Part shown: one piece after another, positions 25,242 through 32,206 of the stretch
Position numbering within the stretch: the first letter of the stretch is position 1
Layout of the letters: every line of letters starts with the position of its first letter
Source of the DNA: a virus
Virus record (IMG/VR): IMGVR_UViG_3300006332_000635
Coordinates: 1 to 34,676 of that record
Reading direction: 5' to 3' (one strand)
DNA length: 34,676 nucleotides
Made by a program: the position numbers and the translations under genes
The notes under the pieces: generated by a model
What the model saw: the letters and a program-made list of their open reading frames with translations, nothing else
What the model was told of the DNA's origin: nothing
Databases searched by the model: none

Positions 25242-26521
25242 GTTGCACCATCCATTTCTGGGAATGAACCAGGACTATCTGTATATAATATTAATCTAGT
25301 ACTCATCTTGTCATCTTGTGATAAGAATTGTTTTTCGACTCGACCAATAACATATTTACCACTATTATCATAATCTGTCTCTCTATCCTTACCTTTAAAT
25401 GCTAACACCTCCACAACATCACCGACTGTGAGTTCGTTAGTACCAATATATTCTACTTCTGCTGATTTTGCATAAAATAATTTTTCTCTAAGTGATGACT
25501 GCGATAACTGTTTTGTCATTCCCTTAGTATATGTACCTTCAGTAAACAATGCAGTATCCATAATCTTAGACATAATGCGAGTATGTGCATTGTCCCTATC
25601 AAACTTCTTATAATATTCTGGTGCCTTGAAATTAGGGTTCATCAAAGGTACTTCTTGGTAATATTTAGTTATGTTAAAAGGATGTTCTACGTAATGCATG
25701 TCTTTTACATCTAAAGTCATGACCATACTATTGAATGATCCTACATTAAGACCTTTTAATACATCAAAACTTGTTGTAACCGCAAACTTATCAATTGGTA
25801 TAATTCCTTTATCTTTATCTGGATCTTCACCTTCTTCTGGTTCATGTCCTACTACTAATTTTTTGATAGGTTTTGTACGAGAGAATGAATCATATGATAG
25901 GAAATTATATCCTCTCTTGTTCTGGAAGAAACAATAACCTGCCGAAGCATTCTTTCCACTACTCTTCTGCTCTGGAATACTCTTTGCACATAACCATTTG
26001 ATTATAGTATATGGTGACCAGTATGGTGATATGAATGAGAATTTATTTGATGTCCTTTCTATATTAATGTCATAGGTTGTGAAGAGAACCTCTTTCAATA
26101 TTTCAGTCTTTACAATCTCATGGATCTTTTTACCACCACCTTTACCAAATCTTCTGGATAATTTAGTAGCAGCATTGTTTATGAGATCGTATGTACATAT
26201 TAATAAGGTAGCTTTAGATTTACCATCCTTAGATGATCTATCTTGTATATCATATATGACTCCATTAATCTGATAGTAGTTAGTTGTAGGTTCTTCTGTA
26301 TCTTCCCAACCAACAAATACAGGTTCCATACCCTGTAATGTTGATACTACACCAGCATCACTATCAGTTATCTGTGCTTCCAATCTTATTGACGCACTAC
26401 GAATGTCCTCTGTATACTTCATATACAGTACATGATTCATAGTCAAAGAAACTGGTTCATCCAGTGAAGGTGAACTGATGACAAAATGCCTTAAAGAAAA
26501 ATTTGATTTAGTATCAACCAT
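25238..26521 (-). CDS. 27: baseplate hub protein, gp27-like (427 aa)
   Basis: The protein combines beta-rich N-terminal domains (FSLRHFVISSPSLDEPVSLT, then SIRLEAQITDSDAGVVSTLQ) with a middle domain marked by FISPYWSPYTIIKWLCAKSI near 160, and a C-terminal barrel with VEYIGTNELTVGDVVEVLAF near 365. This layout, the length (T4 gp27 is 391 aa) and its place directly before the gp5-like gene all fit the T4 gp27 hub, which forms the trimeric ring linking the spike to the tail tube. Direct similarity to T4 gp27 is weak, so the name rests partly on context. It starts with a TAATG overlap. Confidence 0.7.
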   Translation of the reverse strand: MVDTKSNFSLRHFVISSPSLDEPVSLTMNHVLYMKYTEDIRSASIRLEAQITDSDAGVVSTLQGMEPVFVGWEDTEEPTTNYYQINGVIYDIQDRSSKDGKSKATLLICTYDLINNAATKLSRRFGKGGGKKIHEIVKTEILKEVLFTTYDINIERTSNKFSFISPYWSPYTIIKWLCAKSIPEQKSSGKNASAGYCFFQNKRGYNFLSYDSFSRTKPIKKLVVGHEPEEGEDPDKDKGIIPIDKFAVTTSFDVLKGLNVGSFNSMVMTLDVKDMHYVEHPFNITKYYQEVPLMNPNFKAPEYYKKFDRDNAHTRIMSKIMDTALFTEGTYTKGMTKQLSQSSLREKLFYAKSAEVEYIGTNELTVGDVVEVLAFKGKDRETDYDNSGKYVIGRVEKQFLSQDDKMSTRLILYTDSPGSFPEMDGAT

Positions 26522-27897
26522 TAGAACTGACTCGTTACTGTATATTCATCAAAGTATGGACTATACTTGATTTTGGGGATAGCTTCAGCACCACCTTGCT
26601 CCATAGAGTTAGATTTACTAGGAGATGGACGTGAAGGTCTACGGGCTTCTTGTCTAATTGGATTAAAAGCAAGATCTTTTTCTGCCTGTACCTTTGCATC
26701 CTGTTCTAGTATCACATTCTCCGTTAGTTCATTTAGGTTAGTTTGATCACCACCTCTAATCCTATTGATAATTGAACTACCAGCACTAGCTGCCAAACCT
26801 AGAGGTGTATACTTCAATGCGTTCTTGGCAAAGTTACCAACACCACCTAAGAATCCTTTCACCTTATCATTCTGCATGACATTTTGGAACTTATCCTTAG
26901 CAGCACCTAGCATCTTCACACCCATACCCATAGGTGTCATGTCAAATGCTTTCTTAGCACCACTCTTGAGTCTGCTCCAGAAACCTCCTTTATTACCTGT
27001 TTTACCATCACCAACCATGGATCCACTATATCCCATCATAGGGAATGGTTCTGGTATCAATGGATCACCCGTAGCAACTGATGGAGCTATTGCACCGCCA
27101 GCTTTCGCATTAGCTCTTGCCGAGAATGCTTTGGTCAGCAATATCTTGAAACCTAACTCAAATGCATTTTTACCCTTGTCTTTCTCTTTCTCTTCCTTCT
27201 CAAACTCAGCCCAATCTTCACGTTTCTTCTTTAGTTTTTCTGGATCAAGTTGTTCTGACTCTGATTTAGTCTCATCTTCTGTTGGTTCAGGGGTAGGAAG
27301 TTTGAATGCTGACTGTAGTACAGATAAGTTCTTCTTGATTATGGTAGTACCATCACCCTGTGATGGAGTCTTAGACATAGTATCCATCAAACTTGCAGCA
27401 GCTGCCTTGGATGGCAACATCATTGCTGATTGAAATGCTTTCTTAAATTTCTTATCTACCTCAAAGTCTTGAACTATTGCCTTTGATGCCTTATCTAATG
27501 GTACGATGGCACTACTATCTTCCAATGATTGATGTGATTCACCCATTGGTTCAGATCCTAAGCTTATTGCAGAAATGTCAATAACAGGATTGATACCAAC
27601 AGCACCACCCTCTTTAAATGGTACTTCACCCTCATCATCATCTTCTACTTGACCAATGTTTAACGGGGGCATCATTTCGTTAACGGGACTAAGATCCACG
27701 TTACGATTCATTGCCTTTACATCATATCCACCTACCTCATCTAATGACTGTAATCTTTCAGATAGTAAGAAATCCTCACGCATTTCTTTACCCATGAGTA
27801 CCTTAAGAAGTAAGTTACGATTCTCAAGTAACTCAGATAAACCTTCAAACTTAAGGTTTAAAGCCTCAATGGTCTTTCGCAGTTTATTGTTATACAT
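26521..27897 (-). CDS. tail protein, possible tape-measure or hub component (458 aa)
   Basis: The N-terminus is a coiled-coil-like helix (LRKTIEALNLKFEGLSELLE, residues 5-45). An acidic, low-complexity middle follows, then a strongly charged helix (EKLKKKREDWAEFEKEEKEK near 218). The C-terminal half is rich in Gly, Ala and Lys with short amphipathic helices (FLGGVGNFAKNALKYTPLGL near 345), as in the tape-measure and hub proteins that fill the tail tube. It ends in a small Tyr-rich segment (KIKYSPYFDEYTVTSQF). No enzymatic motif is visible. Its start overlaps the previous gene by eight bases and both share this composition, so the two may act together. In T4 gp29 holds this place; I cannot show homology. 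Confidence 0.6.
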   Translation of the reverse strand: MYNNKLRKTIEALNLKFEGLSELLENRNLLLKVLMGKEMREDFLLSERLQSLDEVGGYDVKAMNRNVDLSPVNEMMPPLNIGQVEDDDEGEVPFKEGGAVGINPVIDISAISLGSEPMGESHQSLEDSSAIVPLDKASKAIVQDFEVDKKFKKAFQSAMMLPSKAAAASLMDTMSKTPSQGDGTTIIKKNLSVLQSAFKLPTPEPTEDETKSESEQLDPEKLKKKREDWAEFEKEEKEKDKGKNAFELGFKILLTKAFSARANAKAGGAIAPSVATGDPLIPEPFPMMGYSGSMVGDGKTGNKGGFWSRLKSGAKKAFDMTPMGMGVKMLGAAKDKFQNVMQNDKVKGFLGGVGNFAKNALKYTPLGLAASAGSSIINRIRGGDQTNLNELTENVILEQDAKVQAEKDLAFNPIRQEARRPSRPSPSKSNSMEQGGAEAIPKIKYSPYFDEYTVTSQF

Positions 27898-29734
27898 ATG
27901 CCATCTCTACTCTCGTAGCCTTAGAGAATTGATCCACAACATAATAACGTCTTATTTCAGGATCCAATTTTTGCACATCCTGTGGAGGAAGTGGTACAAC
28001 TTGTGTCTGGTGTATTACCACTGGATAAGGTATTGGAGATACTTCACCATTCTTAGTAGTCTGTTGAACTGGTGTTTCATTAATCATAGTCTGTTCAGGA
28101 GAAGGTTCGGGAGAAGTGATTCCTTCTGTTGGGTCTATTCTATTTCTATTTCCTCTCGCTCCACTACCTCTTCTGTTCTTTGGATCTCCTTTAAGTGCAT
28201 TAGCAGCAAGCTTTAGTAACTTACCACTCATACTACTAGGAGCATCCTTTTCTTCATCTTCTTTCCAGTCAGCTTTTTCCCCTTCCATATATTTTTGTCT
28301 CTTTTCATCAGTCTTATAATCGAAATGAACTGGATCCTTAGGACCTTCCCAATTAAATCCGAATTTATTACCATTATCTTGCATCCATTGGTTAGCTGGT
28401 GTATTATCTGCTATATCAATAGACCATCCTTGTTGATGTGGAGACATCCCCACAGGAGCTGGTGTGATGATACTAGGATCATCTTCATTTTCTATCAGTG
28501 ATGCCTGTTCTGCATTAGTTCTAAATGCAGAAGTAACTGCACCAGGTAAATCAATACCATCTCTTGCTGCAGCTGCAACTGCTTTTCTCCATGCTGATCC
28601 TGTTGATGGGTTTAAATCAATCTTCTGGCCAAACATATCTCTACCATTGCCACGTGGTACAGGTATTGCTTTCCTAATTTTATCTAAACCTGATTTGAAT
28701 TTCTCACCGAGACTACCAATAGCACCAGCAGCACTCTTACCAAGATTCATCATACCTCTAACAGGTCTTTCAAATGCTTGTCTAACTGCAGGTGTTGGAC
28801 CTGATCCTGGTCCTCCCTTCTCTGCAGGTCGGAATGGATTAAAGGCATGATCTGGTCTACCTAATAATGGAGGTGCTTCACCTTTCTCAAATCCTTCATC
28901 ACTCTGACCTCTCTGAGCCATATCATCTTCAAGAAGTTCAGACCATGATGCATTGTTCTCATCTATTACACGTTCGTTTCTACCTTTATTCCACCACTTT
29001 ATCGGTGCTCGTAATCCAAACTTCCCACCTTTAATTTTGAGTGCACCTAACCCAAACATAGCCTTTAACTTACTAACCTCTCCTAATAACTTTCCTTTTG
29101 ATGTGTTGTTAGGTTGTGAAGCCAAGAATCCAGCCGTTGCTTCTAACAATGCCTTTGCTGATTGCTTGTATATGTCATTAATAGTCTCACCAAATTTATG
29201 CATAGGAACGACTATTTCTGGACCTGCTTCACCTATGAGTGCTCTAGTTGGTTTAGTAACTAATCCACCTTTCGCTAAACCAACAGGAGCTAATACTCTT
29301 ATAAGGGGCACAATTTTATTAGCCCCTTGTATTACCATAGGTAAACCAATAGCATCAGCAGGACCAGGTTGAGGACCATCTGATAGTGCAATTGCTACTC
29401 CAGCCACAATTAAACCAACTCCAGCAACAATTCCAAGTTTTTGAGCTGTTGTTAATCCTTCTTTCTCACTAGTTTTAACACGTTTAGGTTTGGGACACTT
29501 ACGTCGTCGTGTTGGTGTTTGTTGTTGAGGTGCTTCTTGTGCTACTGGTGCTGGTGGTACTTCAGTAGAACCAGTTTGAGAAGTTTGTTTTGTACCAACA
29601 TACCATCTCTGTCTACCTCTGAGGAAAGATGTTAACTGATCCTCAATCTCCATAGTGTTCTGAAAAGACGCAACAAACTTATCACTCACTGCAGTGAGCT
29701 GATCAGCTAAGTCTTCTATGGTTGCTTGTGCCAT
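27890..29734 (-). CDS. tape-measure-like tail protein with M15 peptidoglycan peptidase domain (614 aa)
   Basis: A helical N-terminus and a basic linker lead to a hydrophobic span (LGIVAGVGLIVAGVAIAL, about 99-116). Next comes LAKGGLVTKPTRALIGEAGP near 153, a motif widespread in phage tape-measure proteins. Residues about 375-475 are an M15-type D,D- or L,D-peptidase: TSAFRTNAEQ, then zinc ligands His433 and Asp440 in SPHQQGWSID and His470 in DPVHFDY, with Asp467 as the probable catalytic acid. The spacing matches the listeria phage endolysin Ply500. A Pro-rich tail follows. Tape-measure proteins set tail length and pass into the cell first, so the peptidase would cut peptide cross-links in the host wall during injection. 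It starts with a TAATG overlap on the 55-aa gene. The peptidase call is firm, the tape-measure role likely. Confidence 0.8.
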   Translation of the reverse strand: MAQATIEDLADQLTAVSDKFVASFQNTMEIEDQLTSFLRGRQRWYVGTKQTSQTGSTEVPPAPVAQEAPQQQTPTRRRKCPKPKRVKTSEKEGLTTAQKLGIVAGVGLIVAGVAIALSDGPQPGPADAIGLPMVIQGANKIVPLIRVLAPVGLAKGGLVTKPTRALIGEAGPEIVVPMHKFGETINDIYKQSAKALLEATAGFLASQPNNTSKGKLLGEVSKLKAMFGLGALKIKGGKFGLRAPIKWWNKGRNERVIDENNASWSELLEDDMAQRGQSDEGFEKGEAPPLLGRPDHAFNPFRPAEKGGPGSGPTPAVRQAFERPVRGMMNLGKSAAGAIGSLGEKFKSGLDKIRKAIPVPRGNGRDMFGQKIDLNPSTGSAWRKAVAAAARDGIDLPGAVTSAFRTNAEQASLIENEDDPSIITPAPVGMSPHQQGWSIDIADNTPANQWMQDNGNKFGFNWEGPKDPVHFDYKTDEKRQKYMEGEKADWKEDEEKDAPSSMSGKLLKLAANALKGDPKNRRGSGARGNRNRIDPTEGITSPEPSPEQTMINETPVQQTTKNGEVSPIPYPVVIHQTQVVPLPPQDVQKLDPEIRRYYVVDQFSKATRVEMAYV

Positions 29735-29901
29735 TAGCGTTTTCTACGTTGCTCTTCTATTCGATCTCTTTCTTTCTGTAAGTGAGAAGATAAAAGGTTT
29801 ACATATACATCCCGTTCCCACGGAATCATATTTTCAATATCAGTCAAGCTATATTTATGGTGCTGAACTAACGAAAAATTAGTTTGATAAAAGCTCATCA
29901 T
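29734..29901 (-). CDS. small conserved tail-cluster protein (55 aa)
   Basis: A 55-codon frame runs from ATG 29901 (or the next codon, ATG 29898, better spaced from GAGGG) to a TAA that overlaps the following ATG. The sequence includes FSLVQHHKYSLTDIENMIPW and ERDVYVNLLSSHLQKERDRI and ends in a basic EEQRRKR tail. The YSLT-x-x-E-x-M-x-PWERD-x-Y pattern recurs in short proteins placed directly after gp26 in T4-like phages; a link to tape-measure or hub assembly is plausible but not shown. In many phages a small product before the tape measure is a tail chaperone, which fits the position. It is easily missed by gene callers because of its length. Confidence 0.75.
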   Translation of the reverse strand: MMSFYQTNFSLVQHHKYSLTDIENMIPWERDVYVNLLSSHLQKERDRIEEQRRKR

Positions 29902-29919
29902 GCCCTCGTGGAAGAGGGC
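29902..29919 (-). promoter_or_regulatory. hairpin covering the ribosome site of the 55-aa gene
   Basis: On the minus strand GCCCTC and GAGGGC pair perfectly around the six-base loop TTCCAC. The 3' arm is the Shine-Dalgarno sequence of the 55-aa gene, and the first base of the 5' arm is the G of the gp26 stop codon TAG. Ribosomes ending gp26 would melt the hairpin, so it looks like a translational coupling device. No T-tract follows, so it is not a terminator. Confidence 0.6.
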
Positions 29920-30620
29920 TATGCGAAAAAATCAGCAAGACCTTCAATTACCACCTCATTTTGTACCTGTGTCTTAGGGTTCTTGAACTTAAGTACATGA
30001 CGAAGTGAAGGCATAGTATTAAAAAAGTCTTGTATCATTCCAAATTGTGCATTGGTTAGAGTCTCTACCCAATCTTTTGCTTCATTTGCAGAAAATGATC
30101 CTGTTGGTTCTTCACCAACATACACTCTCTTAATACACTTACCAACTAACTCATAAGGATCAACCTTATCTTGGTTAAATGTGATAGCAGCAAAGTATTC
30201 CATATCTGGATACTTCATCTCTACAGTAATATCATCACTGATCTTGAATACGTTTGTATGTCCCTTAGGAAAATGTACCTTAACATCATCAACTAAGAAT
30301 GATACGTTGATCTCTGTCTCCCCATCATCGGGACAAGTGACTTTCATTTCAATCTCTTCACTGATTGATTTAGCACGCACTTGTAAAAAAATATATTCTA
30401 TATCAAACAGAGCCATATCATCAAGAACTATGTTCTTAGTGATGATGCAGTTGTTCAGTACAGTTTTTATCGCTTCTAGCGTCTGCTCGGAGTCTTGTTG
30501 CTCCATAGCAATAATTAATGTTTTTTGTTCCTTAACAAGAAAAGGTCTATATTTAAGTTTCTTTTTTGTAGAAGGCACCGTCAACGTATACGTTGGCGTA
30601 ACAATTTCAGGTAATGGCAT
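29919..30620 (-). CDS. 26: baseplate hub subunit gp26-like (233 aa)
   Basis: The N-terminus (LPEIVTPTYTLTVPSTKKKL, then KYRPFLVKEQKTLIIAMEQQ) and the segment LFDIEYIFLQVRAKSISEEI near residue 67 are the hallmarks of the T4 gp26 baseplate protein family; T4 gp26 has 208 residues. A beta-rich part (KVTCPDDGETEINVSFLVDD) follows, and the C-terminal half is helical. The CPDDGE turn with a single Cys resembles, but does not complete, a zinc ribbon. In T4, gp26 takes part in assembly of the central hub with gp27, gp28, gp29 and gp51. The gene begins two bases after the tube-fold gene and ends in the hairpin that overlaps the next ribosome site. Confidence 0.85.
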   Translation of the reverse strand: MPLPEIVTPTYTLTVPSTKKKLKYRPFLVKEQKTLIIAMEQQDSEQTLEAIKTVLNNCIITKNIVLDDMALFDIEYIFLQVRAKSISEEIEMKVTCPDDGETEINVSFLVDDVKVHFPKGHTNVFKISDDITVEMKYPDMEYFAAITFNQDKVDPYELVGKCIKRVYVGEEPTGSFSANEAKDWVETLTNAQFGMIQDFFNTMPSLRHVLKFKNPKTQVQNEVVIEGLADFFA

Positions 30621-30622
30621 GA

Positions 30623-31339
30623 TTAATCGTTAAGTAAATGACTATACTCATAGTAAAATCCAACAGTAACCTTTACGAGGTTGGCAGGACCTGCAGAGTA
30701 TGGTATTGATGATACAGTGTATGGATATGCTTTGATAAGATTGACTGCGAAAGCGACTCTATAGTCATCTCTCTCTTCATCTTTATCCAAATCCCCTACG
30801 CCATATTTTTCCAGTTTTCTAATCTGGATGTCACAAGTATAGTGATCATAATACCTCTGTGCGTATGCTGTTTGACGTTTAGTCGTTAACTGGTGAGACC
30901 TTGAATACATTTCTCTTGGTGTCTCTAAAGCACCAATAATGTAATCTTGCCAACATCTAAAATATTTAAAGGGCAAAGAATCAGCATCACAGTAAAAACT
31001 AACATCTAGTTCATTGAACACTTTGGCAGATGCAACTTTCTGTATCATACCTTTTTGGGGCATCTTGACATCAGAAGCTGACATAGTAACACCAGGTATC
31101 TGTATTTCATTGCATAGCATGTTTAACTGATAGTTAACCATGTCAGATGCCTTTAAACCTTCACCAGATTCACCAGTGTTTAGGTTATCATTAAAATGAG
31201 TTGCTAGAGAATAACCTTGACCTGGTCCAGGTTTTTCTGGATTTGCAATCAGAAATTGATATAGGTTAGACGTAGAAATTCCACCCGAACGTTTAATCAC
31301 GTCCGTCTTGAATTGTTCTATCGTTAATGCCTTAGACAT
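30623..31339 (-). CDS. tail-tube-fold baseplate protein, gp54/gp19-like (238 aa)
   Basis: I start at ATG 31339 (MSKALTIEQFKTDVIKRSGG). An ATG at 31363 would add eight residues but lies upstream of the predicted late transcript start. The fold pattern is that of tube proteins: LYQFLIANPEKPGPG, IQIPGVTMSASDVKMP, ELDVSFYCDADSLPFKYFRC with WQDYIIG, a Tyr-rich YAQRYYDHYTCDIQIRKLEK strand, then NLIKAYPYTVSSIPYSAGPA and a final strand (LVKVTVGFYYEYSHLL). T4 gp19, gp54 and gp48 share this fold. As gp48 is encoded nearby on the other strand and this protein heads the hub operon, a gp54-like role in starting the tail tube is likely, though a hub-ring role is possible. Confidence 0.68.
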   Translation of the reverse strand: MSKALTIEQFKTDVIKRSGGISTSNLYQFLIANPEKPGPGQGYSLATHFNDNLNTGESGEGLKASDMVNYQLNMLCNEIQIPGVTMSASDVKMPQKGMIQKVASAKVFNELDVSFYCDADSLPFKYFRCWQDYIIGALETPREMYSRSHQLTTKRQTAYAQRYYDHYTCDIQIRKLEKYGVGDLDKDEERDDYRVAFAVNLIKAYPYTVSSIPYSAGPANLVKVTVGFYYEYSHLLND

Positions 31340-31344
31340 AAATA
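31337..31344 (+). promoter_or_regulatory. T4-type late promoter for gene 4 operon
   Basis: CATAAATA on the plus strand, one base from the TATAAATA consensus. Transcription would start near 31350 and give a 25-base leader before the gp4 ATG at 31375. It overlaps the start codon of the minus-strand gene (31339-31337) and faces the minus-strand late promoter at 31374-31367. Confidence 0.65.
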
Positions 31345-31366
31345 TAGGATATGGTGTGACCATCTT

Positions 31367-31374
31367 TATTTATC
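31367..31374 (-). promoter_or_regulatory. T4-type late promoter for the hub operon
   Basis: GATAAATA on the minus strand (31374-31367), one base from consensus. Transcription would start near 31361, twenty-two bases before ATG 31339. This makes the alternative start at 31363 unlikely, because it would precede the transcript. The leader has no clear Shine-Dalgarno sequence. Confidence 0.6.
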
Positions 31375-31812
31375 ATGGCATACAAAGGAAAATACAAAGT
31401 AAGAAATTACCGCAAGTATAAGGGTGATCCCACAGGGGTCATATACCGTTCTTTGTGGGAAAAAAAGTTCATGGATTGGTGCGATAAGAACCGCAATGTC
31501 CTTGAATGGTCAAGTGAAGAACATATAATACCATACAAAGATCCAGTCGCAAAGAAGTGGCGACGATACTTCCCAGACTTCTACATGAAGGTCAAGGAAG
31601 CAAACGGTAAAATACAATCATATCTCGTTGAGGTAAAACCACTCAAACAAACTGAGTGTCCCAAACCTCGACGTGTCAAAACCAAAGCGTATCTTTCGGA
31701 GGTAATGACATATGCTACAAACTCAGCAAAATGGGAATCAGCAATCGAATACTGCGACGACAGAGGATGGAAGTTCAAGCTCATCACAGAACGGGAGCTC
31801 GAAATTAAGTAG
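31375..31812 (+). CDS. 4: head completion protein gp4 (PD-(D/E)XK nuclease-like)
   Basis: The opening KGKYKVRNYRKYKGDP, then VIYRSLWEKKFMDWCDKN, SSEEHIIPY, RYFPDFYMK and LVEVKP, is the T4 gp4 family; length 145 aa is near T4's 150. The residues fit a PD-(D/E)XK nuclease core: Glu29 and Glu48/49, Asp68 in FPDFY, then Glu86 and Lys88 in EVK. In T4, gp4 (also called 50 or 65) joins the filled head before tail attachment and is thought to trim or seal packaged DNA. It is first in a plus-strand late operon, 25 bases from the predicted transcript start, with a weak ribosome site. Confidence 0.9.
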   Translation: MAYKGKYKVRNYRKYKGDPTGVIYRSLWEKKFMDWCDKNRNVLEWSSEEHIIPYKDPVAKKWRRYFPDFYMKVKEANGKIQSYLVEVKPLKQTECPKPRRVKTKAYLSEVMTYATNSAKWESAIEYCDDRGWKFKLITERELEIK

Positions 31813-31846
31813 TTACTTTGCGTCTATAGAAGGTAAGAAAATTTCT

Positions 31847-32206
31847 ATGTCAACAATGCGTAATGAGATATTCAATGCATTGTTTGATGGTGCTACTGAT
31901 AATCCATCTGTAGGTAAGTATTATATCTTTGAATATGATCCTAAATTCAAAGATCAATTAAAAACATGGGATCAATTCCCGTTAATTCATGTGATGGAAT
32001 TTAAGAAAGGGAACGTGTTAGGAGCAAACCTACATCACGTAAATACAAAATCTCGATTAACTGCTATAAATAACAACAGATTTCCTGAATCAACTTTACG
32101 TTATTACATACCAAAGAATGCAGATAGTATTTTCTTTGAAGTAAATGACCTAGATGTACCCAAATTGAGTCAATTTCCATTGGAAAAATTTCACCGCAAT
32201 AGATAA
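31847..32206 (+). CDS. conserved phage protein of unknown function (119 aa)
   Basis: The frame is open from 31712 inside gp4, but the likely start is ATG 31847, with AGGTAAG ten bases upstream; the product begins MSTMRNEIFNALFDGATDNP. The earlier stretch is Ser/Gln-rich and looks like gp4 read in another frame. The core YYIFEYDPKFKDQLKTWDQF, then PLIHVMEF, GNVLGANLHHVN and LRYYIPKNADSIFFEV, matches a small protein family very common in T4-like phages, usually near gp53 or baseplate genes (YFxYxPK, YDxFPL, LGxNLHY). A virion or assembly role is likely from position only. Its stop overlaps the gp48 start by TAATG. Confidence 0.75.
   Translation: MSTMRNEIFNALFDGATDNPSVGKYYIFEYDPKFKDQLKTWDQFPLIHVMEFKKGNVLGANLHHVNTKSRLTAINNNRFPESTLRYYIPKNADSIFFEVNDLDVPKLSQFPLEKFHRNR

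Noticed and set aside
26765-27433. 222-codon open frame on the plus strand
   Set aside because: Antisense shadow of the 458-aa tail gene, with Pro/Ser/Leu-rich mirror composition and no ribosome site.
29852-29859. CATAAATA late-promoter-like sequence on the minus strand
   Set aside because: It is inside the 55-aa gene (codons for His-Lys-Tyr), 118 bases from the next start; in AT-rich coding DNA this match alone is weak.
31340-31363. Longer N-terminus (eight residues) for the tube-fold protein
   Set aside because: The ATG at 31363 is two bases upstream of the predicted late transcript start at 31361.
31712-31846. Longer N-terminus of the 119-aa protein, inside gp4
   Set aside because: The Ser/Gln/Asn-rich residues look like gp4 in a shifted frame; ATG 31847 has a ribosome site and a family-like start.
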